From an uncultured Bacteroidia bacterium (GTDB taxonomy: Bacteria; Bacteroidota; Bacteroidia; Bacteroidales; Prolixibacteraceae), in contig CAIVCR010000110.1 in assembly GCA_903904515.1 (NCBI GenBank), positions 31,915-95,914 of the forward strand: a DNA stretch of 64,000 bases, given 5' to 3'. Shown here piece after piece: positions 42,739-51,076 of the stretch. A program made the translations under genes and the position numbers. The notes under the pieces are model-generated. The model was not told the origin of the DNA. It did not search any database and worked only from the letters and a program-made list of their open reading frames with translations. Numbering within the stretch: the first letter of the stretch is position 1; every line of letters begins with the position of its first letter.

Positions 42739-43644
42739 TTAAAATATCTTTTGTTCCATAATTTTCTGATATTTTCCGGAATTGGAGGGATCACATTCGG
42801 TAAGAATTGACATAACCCTACCCTTTTCATCAGTACTTCCTTTTGAAAATATGTTAACAAGCTCATCTGATTTAGCTTCAAAAAAAAGACGATTTACATA
42901 AGTGTCAGGTTTAGACCGGTACACCCGCTGCATGTTTTTTAAAGCATCGGCAATTTCTGCGCGCCCCATATCGGGTTTCTCGGCCAGCAAATCAAGACCT
43001 AAACGATGATAACGGTAAAGCAACTCTCTGAATGGACCATACGCTTTATTGGTGAGATTTTCAACGAGCCAGAAACGGTTGAAATTTCCTTCAAAGGCAC
43101 GCCAACCTTTTTCGCGGGCATTTTGGGAACGGTTGACAATATCGCGGGCTTTCTGAAAATAAGCGGTTCCACCAAGAGGTGAATAGGTATCGTAATCAAA
43201 TCCCAGAATAATATCTGCATAATAAGCCAGCATATTAGTCAGCGGATTAGAGTTCCCCGTTTCGTCATATTCCATGGGTTGAAATTCGACGTACTTAAAT
43301 TGTATATCATTATCCTTCAGATTCAGCAGCGGGGAGTTGTAGGAGGAGTTAAAAACCGGCCGGTTCAGCTGAATCTGCATGGTACCGCTAAATTCATCGG
43401 AAGAAAGTTGCTGGGTAATCTGGATGAAAATGGTGCATTCGATCCGTTCATCGGTATTAAAGACATTGTCAGACCATTTACGGTTATTCATAAACTCGTA
43501 AATATCGGTACGCATCGACTCAAAAACCTGTTTGTTAGTCCCTTCCACCCTGGAACTGGAGACACTTACGTTACATCGGAATTCCTGACCACATACCCCG
43601 AATGCAGCATAAAAAAATGCAAAAAAAAGGAAGATTCTTGTCAT
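42739..43644 (-). CDS. porD: Type IX secretion system protein PorD-like (DUF4835)
   Basis: A 301-residue secreted or periplasmic protein with a signal peptide (MTRIFLFFAFFYAAFGVCGQ). Its opening (EFRCNVSVSSSRVEGTNKQVFESMRTDIYEFMNNRKW) and middle (VFNSSYNSPLLNLKDNDIQFKYVEFQP) match my memory of the DUF4835 family, which includes P. gingivalis PorD. The family is conserved next to coaBC and recN in Bacteroidetes, as here. Its role in type IX secretion is known from few species, and here it is assigned by family and gene order. Together with GldD and GldFG it suggests a gliding/T9SS apparatus, whose core genes (porL/M/N, sov) are not in the window. Confidence 0.82.
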   Translation of the reverse strand: MTRIFLFFAFFYAAFGVCGQEFRCNVSVSSSRVEGTNKQVFESMRTDIYEFMNNRKWSDNVFNTDERIECTIFIQITQQLSSDEFSGTMQIQLNRPVFNSSYNSPLLNLKDNDIQFKYVEFQPMEYDETGNSNPLTNMLAYYADIILGFDYDTYSPLGGTAYFQKARDIVNRSQNAREKGWRAFEGNFNRFWLVENLTNKAYGPFRELLYRYHRLGLDLLAEKPDMGRAEIADALKNMQRVYRSKPDTYVNRLFFEAKSDELVNIFSKGSTDEKGRVMSILTECDPSNSGKYQKIMEQKIF

Positions 43645-43678
43645 AAAAACGGGTATAATGCCTATAAAAATACAAAAA

Positions 43679-44341
43679 TCAACGACGTCCTGAGAGGAAA
43701 TCTTCAGTTTCTGACATTTTATTTACAATATCAACAGCAATTTCCAATTTTTGTTTTAAACCGGAAGTGAAAATCAAACCACTCTTATCGAATATTTTTA
43801 TTTGATTGGTGTCGTGCTGAAATCCTGAACCTTTATCATTCAATGAATTAAGAACAATCAGATCAAGGTTTTTCTTGTGCAGTTTCAACATAGCTTTCTC
43901 TTCATCACTGTCGGTTTCAAGTGCAAATCCAACAAGGATCTGATCTTTCCGTTTAATCCCCCCAAGAGTGGCAGCAATATCCGGATTTGGCCGAAGTTCA
44001 AGAAATAAATTTTCGGAGGTTCGTTTAATTTTTTGGTTATCTACAACCATTGGTGCAAAATCCCCTACTGCAGCAACCATCACAGCCCCGTCACAAACCG
44101 GAAAGTGGAGAAGACAAGCTTCATACATTTCGGATGCAGAAACAACATCGATGCGTTGAATAGTTGGATTCTGACAGTGAAGTGATACAGGGCCGGCGAT
44201 CAGAATAACTTTCGCTCCCAGAAAAGCTAACCGTTCAGCAATAGCAAATCCCATCTTCCCTGATGAGTAATTCCCAATATAACGGACAGGGTCAATTTTC
44301 TCATGAGTAGGACCTGCTGTGACAAGATATGTTTTATTCAA
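43679..44341 (-). CDS. coaB: Phosphopantothenate--cysteine ligase (CoaB half)
   Basis: Second half of CoA synthesis step 2/3: couples cysteine to 4'-phosphopantothenate (CTP-dependent). The 220-residue frame contains the entire CoaB domain: TYLVTAGPTHEKIDPVRYIGNYSSGKMG, AAVGDFAP, NPDIAATLG, VGFALETD and LIVLNSL. It begins with TTG, which overlaps the coaC TGA (TTGA). In most bacteria CoaC and CoaB are one protein. Here they are two frames, the second in -1 relative to the first, joined just after an A10 run. One extra A, or a -1 ribosomal slip there, would give a continuous CoaBC with a natural linker. Confidence 0.92.
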   Translation of the reverse strand: MNKTYLVTAGPTHEKIDPVRYIGNYSSGKMGFAIAERLAFLGAKVILIAGPVSLHCQNPTIQRIDVVSASEMYEACLLHFPVCDGAVMVAAVGDFAPMVVDNQKIKRTSENLFLELRPNPDIAATLGGIKRKDQILVGFALETDSDEEKAMLKLHKKNLDLIVLNSLNDKGSGFQHDTNQIKIFDKSGLIFTSGLKQKLEIAVDIVNKMSETEDFLSGRR

Positions 44342-44898
44342 CAGTTTTTTTTTTCAGCGAAGAAATCTACGATCTTTTCGAGAATTACATCCGGTTCCTC
44401 CATTCGTCCTTTTCCGACAAGACCGCTGGCAAGCTCACCTGTTGCCGGATCGAGAATGATATTTCCATCCGCTTTTAAGAGTTCAATGTTACGCTGTGTT
44501 GAAGGATGCAGAAACATGTCCAGGTCCATTGCGGGTGCAATCATAACGGGACATTTAGCAGACAAATAGGTAGTTACCAAAAGGTTATCACAAATTCCAT
44601 GGGCCATCTTGCCCATTGTAGCGGCTGTGGCAGGGGCAACAATCAATAAATCAGCCCATAGTCCCAAATCGACATGACTGTTCCACTGACCATCGCTGCG
44701 GGTGAAAAATTCGCTTAAGACCGGGCGCCCCGAAAGGGTCGAAAGGGTTAATGGGGTGATGAATTCCCGGGCATATTCGCTCATAACAACCTGAACTTCA
44801 GCACCCATTTTGATAAGTCCCCTTAACAAAGAAGCAGCCTTATAGGCCGCAATACTCCCTGTAACACACAGAATAATTTTTTTTCCCTGAAGTTCCAT
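44338..44898 (-). CDS. coaC: Phosphopantothenoylcysteine decarboxylase (CoaC half)
   Basis: FMN-dependent decarboxylation of phosphopantothenoylcysteine to phosphopantetheine. The 186-residue flavoprotein has IILCVTGSIAAYKAASLLR at the start, the catalytic-His segment SHVDLGLWADLLIVAPATA, the PAMD-type loop APAMDLDMF and the substrate-clamp Cys segment near GICDNLL. The complete CoaC domain is present, so the frame ends between the two domains and not inside one. The end (AEKKNC) is read from the A10 run. Upstream is the omega-like subunit gene. Confidence 0.94.
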   Translation of the reverse strand: MELQGKKIILCVTGSIAAYKAASLLRGLIKMGAEVQVVMSEYAREFITPLTLSTLSGRPVLSEFFTRSDGQWNSHVDLGLWADLLIVAPATAATMGKMAHGICDNLLVTTYLSAKCPVMIAPAMDLDMFLHPSTQRNIELLKADGNIILDPATGELASGLVGKGRMEEPDVILEKIVDFFAEKKNC

Positions 44899-44983
44899 CC
44901 GATCAGAAAGTTATTAATAGGTAAATTCCGGATGATCGTTAAATAATAGCTGGCATTGAATCCAATACAGGAAACAGTTGCTG

Positions 44984-45310
44984 CTATTTTTTTTCCTTTG
45001 TAGGATTGCGATAGTAAATCTGACCCTCTTTAAACTCTTCGTAAGCAATCAGGGTTGGCTTAGGTAATTTTTCGTAATAACGGGAAATCTCAATCTGTTC
45101 ACGATTTTCAAAAACCTCCTCCAGGTTATCGCTAAATGAGGCAAACTCCTGAAGTTTGGTGTTTAATTCCTCTTTTAGTTCAGCATTTATCTGGTTGGCA
45201 CGTTTTGCAATTACCATTAATGACTCATAAATATTACCTGTAAATGCTTCCAATTCATTCAGGTCCCTTGGTACGGTACTTACCGGAGCTTTTGTTTTTT
45301 TATAATCCAT
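44984..45310 (-). CDS. rpoZ: RNA polymerase omega-like subunit (Rpb6 family)
   Basis: A 108-residue protein resembling the Bacteroidetes version of RNA polymerase omega/Rpb6, a small assembly factor of the polymerase core. Visible pattern: AFTGNIYESLMVIAKRANQINAELKEELNTKL, matching the omega helix pair, and PTLIAYEEFKEGQIYYR. It is more divergent than proteobacterial RpoZ, so the call rests largely on this helix pattern and the conserved position between bamD and coaBC. Starts 2 bp after the bamD stop. Confidence 0.8.
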   Translation of the reverse strand: MDYKKTKAPVSTVPRDLNELEAFTGNIYESLMVIAKRANQINAELKEELNTKLQEFASFSDNLEEVFENREQIEISRYYEKLPKPTLIAYEEFKEGQIYYRNPTKEKK

Positions 45311-45312
45311 CT

Positions 45313-46137
45313 CTATTTTTGTATTTTATTTATTTCTTCATCACTAAGGTTCATCAGTTTCTTTGTGTTTGCAAAAAACCGGTCAGCCTCCTTACGATAT
45401 TTACTTTCCGGAAATTCATCCGTAAATGTAAAATACTCATCCAGTGCATTATTCAGACGTTCCCTTTTCTTTTCATCAATGCTGTTTTCCCCTAAAAGGT
45501 ATTTGGCTTTAAGGAGGTAATACATCAGCTCTTCACGATATTTTGAATCGGGAAACTCTTTAATGCAGTTATTTAATGATATAACTGCGGCACGGTAATC
45601 CATCAAATCGTAATACAACCTTCCGGATAAATACGATTTGTACACCAGCTTCTCCCTCAGTTCATCGATGAGTTTATTTGCTTCCGCGACGCGTGAACTT
45701 CCGGGGAAAATATTAATAAATAATTGTAGCGCGTCAATGGCTTCCTGACTTGTTTTCTGATCCAGTCGCGCAGTCGGAGAATCAAGGTAATAACAATAAC
45801 CAATCAGAAACTGGGCCTCCTCATTGTATGGACTGCGGGGGAACTCCTTCAGCATCTGTCTGAAATAATGGCTTGAAAGGACATAATCCCGCTGTCCGTA
45901 GAAACTCTTTGCCAGGTAATAATAAATCTGATCTGCACGACTTGTACCCCGGTAAATATTGACTAATTCCTGGTAAAGCTGCGAGGAACGGCTATATTCC
46001 TTATGGTCGTAATACTCCTTTGCTTTTTTCAGTTTAAACTCATAGTCAGTACTTTTGACTATTTTCTGATAATCGCCACAAGAGAGAACTACGAAAAACA
46101 AGGCCGCTCCAAGTATATTTTTCACATTTCGAATCAT
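45313..46137 (-). CDS. bamD: Outer membrane assembly lipoprotein BamD
   Basis: Essential component of the beta-barrel assembly machine. I use the ATG at 46137 (274 residues), because it gives a good lipoprotein signal (MIRNVKNILGAALFFVVLSC) ending in Cys, followed by GDYQKIVKSTDYEFKLKKAKEYYD. Four to five tetratricopeptide-like repeats follow (for example KSFYGQRDYVLSSHYFRQML and FPRSPYNEEAQFLIGYCYY). The longer ORF start (46218) lies upstream of the promoter element. Because that element ends only 4 bp before the ATG, the mRNA may be leaderless. Confidence 0.93.
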   Translation of the reverse strand: MIRNVKNILGAALFFVVLSCGDYQKIVKSTDYEFKLKKAKEYYDHKEYSRSSQLYQELVNIYRGTSRADQIYYYLAKSFYGQRDYVLSSHYFRQMLKEFPRSPYNEEAQFLIGYCYYLDSPTARLDQKTSQEAIDALQLFINIFPGSSRVAEANKLIDELREKLVYKSYLSGRLYYDLMDYRAAVISLNNCIKEFPDSKYREELMYYLLKAKYLLGENSIDEKKRERLNNALDEYFTFTDEFPESKYRKEADRFFANTKKLMNLSDEEINKIQK

Positions 46138-46141
46138 TTTG

Positions 46142-46149
46142 CAAAGATA
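46142..46149 (-). promoter_or_regulatory. -7 promoter element for bamD
   Basis: TATCTTTG on the minus strand matches TAnnTTTG, four bases upstream of the ATG at 46137. Confidence 0.6.
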
Positions 46150-46280
46150 CATTTTTTCAACAAATAGGGACATCATTTTTTTTGTAATAAATGGATGGGA
46201 CTGACGAAGATCAATCACATGATAATCTATCGTTTATAGCTATGATTCAGATAACGGCAAAAAGGTTGCTATGCTGTGTG

Positions 46281-46934
46281 TCAGTTTTTCAACTTCACCA
46301 CTCCAATTATTTCCAGTTTGTCTGATGCCGCCAAACCATTCGGGTTACATCCTGGTTCCCCTTCAGGAACAGCCAGTTCAAGCTTGCGGTAATGATCGAT
46401 CCACCCGGGAAGAAATTGACCCGTTTTCGGATCTTTAAAGGTCATCGGATTAAGTGTGAAAACAGAATCTGCAGCAAATATCTCGTAAATATATTCCGAA
46501 CAATAGTGACCGGGATCATTTAGCCGGTAAGTAAAATTGTAGGATTGTCCTAAGAATCCATGCGCCTTTTGAATAGCAGCGCAAATTGCTTTCTGATAAT
46601 TCATCTTTAACCGGTAAGCAATGGCTTGTCCAGGTGACTTGCCCGATGACAGAAATTGTCCGATTTGTTCAATGCATACACCTTTTTTAGGGGCAGCATG
46701 AAGGACCCAAATGGTATCCTGTTTTACCTCTACGATACCCACGTGATCAAAATGAGTTTCCATTCCGGTCTGCGTTGACTGATCTATTGCCTTTGAAAGT
46801 TTGCCGGAATCAGCGCTGCAAAAAAGCAGATCACCGGTGCGAAGTAAAATATTCACCTGATTGGATCTGTTCTGACTGTAACCGCCAAACCATGAAAGGG
46901 AAAGAAAAAATACAAATATATATCTCATATTCAA
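46281..46934 (-). CDS. YiiX/YebB-like permuted papain-like hydrolase
   Basis: A 217-residue protein with a cleavable signal peptide (MNMRYIFVFFLSLSWFGGYSQ). It belongs to the YiiX group of permuted NlpC/P60-like enzymes. The pattern is LLRTGDLLFCSADSG, then HFDHVGIVEV with the catalytic His, and later HYCSEYIYEIF with the catalytic Cys. These enzymes likely hydrolyse amide or ester bonds in peptidoglycan or lipids; the substrate here is unknown. The ATG at 46928 (MRYIF) is an alternative start. It is transcribed away from bamD's promoter and after iorB. Confidence 0.83.
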   Translation of the reverse strand: MNMRYIFVFFLSLSWFGGYSQNRSNQVNILLRTGDLLFCSADSGKLSKAIDQSTQTGMETHFDHVGIVEVKQDTIWVLHAAPKKGVCIEQIGQFLSSGKSPGQAIAYRLKMNYQKAICAAIQKAHGFLGQSYNFTYRLNDPGHYCSEYIYEIFAADSVFTLNPMTFKDPKTGQFLPGWIDHYRKLELAVPEGEPGCNPNGLAASDKLEIIGVVKLKN

Positions 46935-46953
46935 ATCATTAAATAAACAGTTA

Positions 46954-46991
46954 GAGGCGAACGGCCGTGCATCCCTACGGCTGTGCGTCTC
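46954..46991. repeat. GGCGAACGGCCGT-type palindromic intergenic repeat
   Basis: GAGGCGAACGGCCGT (46954-46968) pairs with ACGGCTGTGCGTCTC (46977-46991) at 12 of 15 positions, followed by a T-run on the plus strand. Same style of GC-rich palindrome as at 23881 and 63982. Confidence 0.65.
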
Positions 46992-47051
46992 AATTTTTTA
47001 ATAAATGATCATCATTCCGGAGGTAATCCGACCCTGTAAATTACGATGTAG

Positions 47052-47633
47052 TTAACGGTTAGCCAGGGCAAAAGTTCTGCCAGCATGAAGTGCCTGAAGA
47101 TTAAGGGTCACCATCTCCTCCCCTTTGCGCCCGAAAATCTCTCGAATACCATGTTCCAGTGACTCCAGTGCAACATCGATAAAAGGAGTAGCCGCACCCA
47201 GCATAACCATGTTTGACACTTTGGCATGACCGATCTCTTTGGCTATTGCCTCGGCATCGATAGCAACCCGATGCGGAAGTTTTGTGATCTCATCCATGAT
47301 CAGTTCAAATTCAGGATAATTGACAATATTGCGGTAAGCAGTTATGTTAGTCACCACATATCCGTGGGGAGCGAGATAAGGGAGGTACCTCAGCGATTCC
47401 ATAGGCTCAACAGAGAGAATCAAATCTGCCTTTCCATAGGGGATCAGATCAGAGAAGACAGGTCGGTCCGAAAGACGCAGATAGGACTGAACTGCACCCC
47501 CGCGCTGGCTCATTCCATGGGTTTCCGCCTGTTTGAGGTAGAGATTATTTTCGAGGGCAGCAAAACCCAATACCGTGGCAATGGACAAAATTCCTTGTCC
47601 GCCCACCCCGGCTAAAACGATATCACACTTCAT
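47052..47633 (-). CDS. iorB: Indolepyruvate ferredoxin oxidoreductase, beta subunit
   Basis: Gamma-domain (IorB) partner of the aryl-pyruvate oxidoreductase, which converts indolepyruvate, phenylpyruvate and similar keto acids to acyl-CoA. The 193-residue protein has the typical MKCDIVLAGVGGQGILSIATVLG, MSQRGGAVQSYLRLSD and NMVMLGAATPFIDV. Gene order iorA then iorB on the minus strand with a 127-bp gap. Points to amino-acid fermentation with ferredoxin as electron acceptor. Confidence 0.94.
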   Translation of the reverse strand: MKCDIVLAGVGGQGILSIATVLGFAALENNLYLKQAETHGMSQRGGAVQSYLRLSDRPVFSDLIPYGKADLILSVEPMESLRYLPYLAPHGYVVTNITAYRNIVNYPEFELIMDEITKLPHRVAIDAEAIAKEIGHAKVSNMVMLGAATPFIDVALESLEHGIREIFGRKGEEMVTLNLQALHAGRTFALANR

Positions 47634-47760
47634 CCGAAGAAATTATTGATTAATTACTAACTAGTTGGTGTTGTGATTCAAACCCGGCTTTCAGGGGTGT
47701 ATCCCCTAAATTGGAACCTAAATTATCCGGGTTATGGCAGAAAAGCATATTTAAAGCTTG

Positions 47761-49383
47761 TTACCTGACACAATGTGCCGGTTTTTGCTTTCTGCTTTCA
47801 CTTATTCTTCGTGCACTTTTCTGGATACACTCCCTCCTGGGAATTATCACTGAAACGCCATTATAAGCAATCTCCTGCCTGATCAGAGCTACCAGCTTTT
47901 CATGATTCTTTGGTAACGCCTCAATGACATGAATATGCTCCGCGTCGACTCCGGCACCAAGGCAAATTGATTCAATCCGTCCAAGAGCAGAAGAATTCTG
48001 TCCGCCTGTCATAGATGTCGATTCGTTATCTCCGATCATAATCAGGATATTCGATTTCTCATACACAGCATCCAGCAATCCAGTAATTCCTGAATGGGTA
48101 AAAGTTGAATCTCCAATCACTGCAAATGAAGGGAAAAGACCAGCATCGGCTGCACCTTTGGCCATCGTAACCGAAGAACCCATATCGACACACGTATTAC
48201 CTGAATGATAGGGAGGAAGAACACCCAGCGTGTAACAACCGATATCCGAAAAAACGTGACCGTCTCCGTATTCGGCACTCACCTCATCAAGCGCTTTAAA
48301 AAGGTCGTGGTGTCCGCATCCTTTACAGAGTGCAGGTGGACGGTTAGCGACCAGAGAGGGCATCGGCATTCCATTCTCGGTTTTGATTTTTAATGCATTC
48401 GCAATAATATCGGGATTGAGCTCCCCAGTTCTGGGAAGGGTGCCGTCCAATTTCCCGGATACTGGCTTCCCATATCCGAAAAAACCTTTCAGCTGCTCTT
48501 CCACAATCGGATACCCCTCTTCGATAATGAGCAATTTATCGACCTGTTGTTCAAGCTTTCTTACCATTTGGGAGGACAAAGGATACTGAACCACTTTAAG
48601 GATTGGGAACGGGCATCCATCGGGAAAATTTTCCTGGAGGTAATTCAGTGCAATACCGCAACAAATAATTCCAAGGCTATTATCTTTCCCGTCAATATAC
48701 CGATTAAAAGGGGACTCTTCCGAGGCCTTCTCAAACCTGGACTGTTTATCCAGTAGGGTCTGGTATCTTTTTCGGGCAAAAGCAGGCAGAAGGATAAATT
48801 GCAGCGGATCGGCAGGAAGTTTTAATTTGTTTTCGGAAGCTGCAGTATCGACAGGAATTACTCCGGCCCTGGAATGAGCAAGACGTGTTGTAATCCGAAG
48901 CAGCACAGGCGTGCCTAACTGCTCTGAAAGTTCAAACCCTGTCCGGGTCATGTCATACGCCTCTTGCTGATTCGAAGGTTCGAGAACCGGGATCATGGCA
49001 AACTTCCCGTAATAACGGGAATCCTGTTCATTTTGGGAGGAGTGCATCGATGGATCGTCAGCCACAGCAATAATCAGGCCTCCATTAATTCCGGTCATTG
49101 CAGCATTCATAAACGGATCAGCTGCGACATTCAGACCCACATGCTTCATGCAAACAAGGGCTCTTTTGCCCGCATACGACATCCCTAACGCCGATTCAAA
49201 TGCCGTTTTTTCGTTAGCTGACCACTCGCGATGAATATTCCGCTCAATGGCCATTTCATTCCCCTGAATATATTCTGTAATTTCTGTTGAAGGAGTGCCA
49301 GGATAAGCGTAAACGCCTGATATACCACCATCTATAGCACCTTGCCCGATTGCTTCAACACCAAGCAAAAGTTTTTTTGTCAT
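47761..49383 (-). CDS. iorA: Indolepyruvate ferredoxin oxidoreductase, alpha subunit
   Basis: TPP-dependent large subunit of the aryl-pyruvate oxidoreductase. The 540-residue protein contains the pyrimidine-binding domain (GVYAYPGTPSTEITEYIQ, MKHVGLNVAADPFMNAAMTG) and the TPP pyrophosphate-binding domain (CKGCGHHDLFKAL, VIGDSTFTHSGITGLLDAVYEKSNILIMIGDNESTSMTGGQ). Archaeal IorA ends in a two-cluster ferredoxin domain. This one ends at IPRRECIQKS plus a basic tail and has no CxxCxxC cluster. Either the cluster is on another subunit, or this is the shorter Bacteroidetes form I recall from related genomes. Confidence 0.93.
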   Translation of the reverse strand: MTKKLLLGVEAIGQGAIDGGISGVYAYPGTPSTEITEYIQGNEMAIERNIHREWSANEKTAFESALGMSYAGKRALVCMKHVGLNVAADPFMNAAMTGINGGLIIAVADDPSMHSSQNEQDSRYYGKFAMIPVLEPSNQQEAYDMTRTGFELSEQLGTPVLLRITTRLAHSRAGVIPVDTAASENKLKLPADPLQFILLPAFARKRYQTLLDKQSRFEKASEESPFNRYIDGKDNSLGIICCGIALNYLQENFPDGCPFPILKVVQYPLSSQMVRKLEQQVDKLLIIEEGYPIVEEQLKGFFGYGKPVSGKLDGTLPRTGELNPDIIANALKIKTENGMPMPSLVANRPPALCKGCGHHDLFKALDEVSAEYGDGHVFSDIGCYTLGVLPPYHSGNTCVDMGSSVTMAKGAADAGLFPSFAVIGDSTFTHSGITGLLDAVYEKSNILIMIGDNESTSMTGGQNSSALGRIESICLGAGVDAEHIHVIEALPKNHEKLVALIRQEIAYNGVSVIIPRRECIQKSARRISESRKQKPAHCVR

Positions 49384-49555
49384 ACAACCTGTACTGGATT
49401 TTCGGATAGATAAATAACCGGGTGAAATTAGTTGAATTATTTTAAAAAAAACGACTAATCAGGGTGTATCCGACTATTTATAAATAATCCAATCTGGGTG
49501 ATAAAACTACTTTAAGGCTTTAGAACTTACAGATAATATCGAGAAACCAACATAA

Positions 49556-49690
49556 TAGTTCGGAAAATTTTAATATTATTCAATTTCAATAATATGTAAC
49601 AGATTGAAATACATAGAAATAAAGAAATATCTCCATGTATTTCAACTTATTCATCATGAATTAGATACGAAAACATACCGAAGTATTGTA
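49556..49690. mobile_element. MITE-like dispersed repeat, copy 2
   Basis: Second copy of the element at 26286-26422, same orientation, with ends AGTTCGGAAAATTTT and (reverse) ACTTCGGTATGTTTT. It is followed by a G9 run (49701-49709). Like copy 1 it sits just downstream of a minus-strand gene (the CAP protein). Together with the G run it fills the 49384-49719 gap; no gene was seen there. Confidence 0.55.
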
Positions 49691-49719
49691 ACAATTACTC
49701 GGGGGGGGGATTTAGAATC

Positions 49720-50331
49720 TTACAGATTTCCGTAATCCTGTACATTATAATTGACAAATGTGCTTGCAGTATTTCTGCTATAGCCAATTCCTACAGTGCT
49801 ATAATTAGAACTTAGCATGGTCATTCTATGTCCTAAATCGGCAACTCCGGCATCGATAATCATAATACGGATAAAATTGATTGCTGCATTTTTGGGATCA
49901 GCAGACGAATTATAGTTTTCGCCGGAAGAGGCTGCGATATTTTCTCCGATTGAAGAACCCTCAAACCCAACTGTTATCGCACGTTTCATTGGTGTTCCGT
50001 TGAGATCATGACCCATGAGGTTTTTATCTGCAAGGAAAGAGGCATAATTAGAGGCTGAGATGTTGAGTGAATTATTGAAAGTGAGCGCTGATAACGGGGC
50101 TAAACCTTTAAGATATAAGTAACTGCCATTGTCATTTGTAGCATCTTTCAACCTCAATTCGGCATATGCTGCAGGATTTGTCCGGGCTAAATTAATTTCA
50201 TCCAGCATGCTTTGCTGAAAAGGGGTAATAACTTGTGGAATTTCAACTGTAGCATCTTTTACCAAACCGGGCTGACAACTTATCAGGGAAATAAAAAGCA
50301 TTCCTAGAATCGCACTGAAAATCGTTTTCAT
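49720..50331 (-). CDS. CAP (SCP-like) domain lipoprotein
   Basis: A 203-residue predicted lipoprotein: signal MKTIFSAILGMLFISLISC ending in a lipobox Cys. It is followed by a CAP domain of the bacterial YkwD type. Visible: DEINLARTNPAAYAEL (start helix), NKNLMGHDLNG (metal His), FEGSSIGENIAAS (metal Glu) and DLGHRMTML (second His). Extracellular CAP proteins may bind lipids or act in stress; function here is unknown. The gene stands alone with repeats on both sides. Confidence 0.88.
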   Translation of the reverse strand: MKTIFSAILGMLFISLISCQPGLVKDATVEIPQVITPFQQSMLDEINLARTNPAAYAELRLKDATNDNGSYLYLKGLAPLSALTFNNSLNISASNYASFLADKNLMGHDLNGTPMKRAITVGFEGSSIGENIAASSGENYNSSADPKNAAINFIRIMIIDAGVADLGHRMTMLSSNYSTVGIGYSRNTASTFVNYNVQDYGNL

Positions 50332-50481
50332 ACAATCAATAATTGGTCAAACAAAAAATGATCTTTTGTATAATCTTTGGGCGATTCAAAAATACAGTAA
50401 TATATTTACAGTTCCAAGTAAAATGTATATTATTTATTTACTGTGTATGTTTTTTTTGTTTTGGCTGCTTAATCGCGAAGT

Positions 50482-50630
50482 AATAAAATAATTTAGTTAA
50501 TTATTTTATTGATTTTCTGATACTTAGATTTATCAGAAAAATGTAAAATTATTTTACTATGATTAATTAATCATAGTAAATTCCCGGGTGCGGGAATTGC
50601 ATTTAGAAAAAAAAGAAAATAATTTTACAT
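50482..50630. repeat. Stack of nested perfect hairpins in a gene-free gap
   Basis: Five perfect inverted repeats follow one another. (1) 12-bp arms AATAAAATAATT / AATTATTTTATT (50482-50510). (2) 10-bp arms TTTTCTGATA / TATCAGAAAA (50513-50540). (3) 15-bp arms ATGTAAAATTATTTT / AAAATAATTTTACAT (50541-50555 and 50616-50630). Inside (3) lie (4) a 28-bp perfect palindrome centred on ATTAAT (50553-50580) and (5) 8-bp arms AATTCCCG / CGGGAATT (50579-50598). The rest of the 50332-51076 gap has no clear gene. Confidence 0.8.
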
Positions 50631-50842
50631 CAGCCTTAGGTATAGCTGATACAAACATCAGAATCGGATAAAATGAGCAGTGATTTTCCCGTTGTCACCT
50701 TCAACTTTTTGGAAAGTTTTCCGACAAGAAATATTCCAGACATCAATTGTACCGTTTACTTTGGAATAATTGGGAAGGGGCTGCTATTGTTACCTTAATT
50801 TTCTATACCACATTAGGGGCAGAAGGGTATGGCTGAAATGAT

Positions 50843-50998
50843 TTAATTAAATGTGCCACTTACTAAATCGTCAAATGCATTATAAACTCCACGGTTTTGG
50901 GTTCGTTCCTGAAGGTCTTTCTGATTTTGTCTCCAGCTAAAGGCCATTTTCTTTAACTCAGCGTCGGCATGTTCAAAAAATAGCTGATAAGAATATAT
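50843..50998 (-). pseudogene. Possible gene remnant, helical fragment
   Basis: A minus-strand frame of about 50 codons without an upstream start, too short for the ORF track, reads FFEHADAELKKMAFSWRQNQ then a hydrophilic stretch and FDDLVSGTF. The composition is protein-like (amphipathic helix, no rare-codon clusters). I recognise no family. It may be the 3' end of a deleted gene or chance. Confidence 0.25.
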
Positions 50999-51076
50999 TT
51001 ACAGCTATGATCTGCGAAAATAATAAATTTAGATACTTTTACTTCCAATTGAATACACAAGAAAGCATGAATATTG

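Noticed and set aside
42723-42881. Upstream extension of recN
   Set aside because: It overlaps the 3' end of porD. The MLTRLRIQNYALI start is the normal RecN N-terminus.
49701-49709. Phase-variation tract (G9)
   Set aside because: The run lies past the stop codon of the CAP gene and outside any ORF or promoter I can support.
50653-50800. Short plus-strand frame (about 41 codons from an ATG near 50673)
   Set aside because: No family resemblance, no promoter, and the opposite strand is also open, so the signal is not distinguishable from chance.
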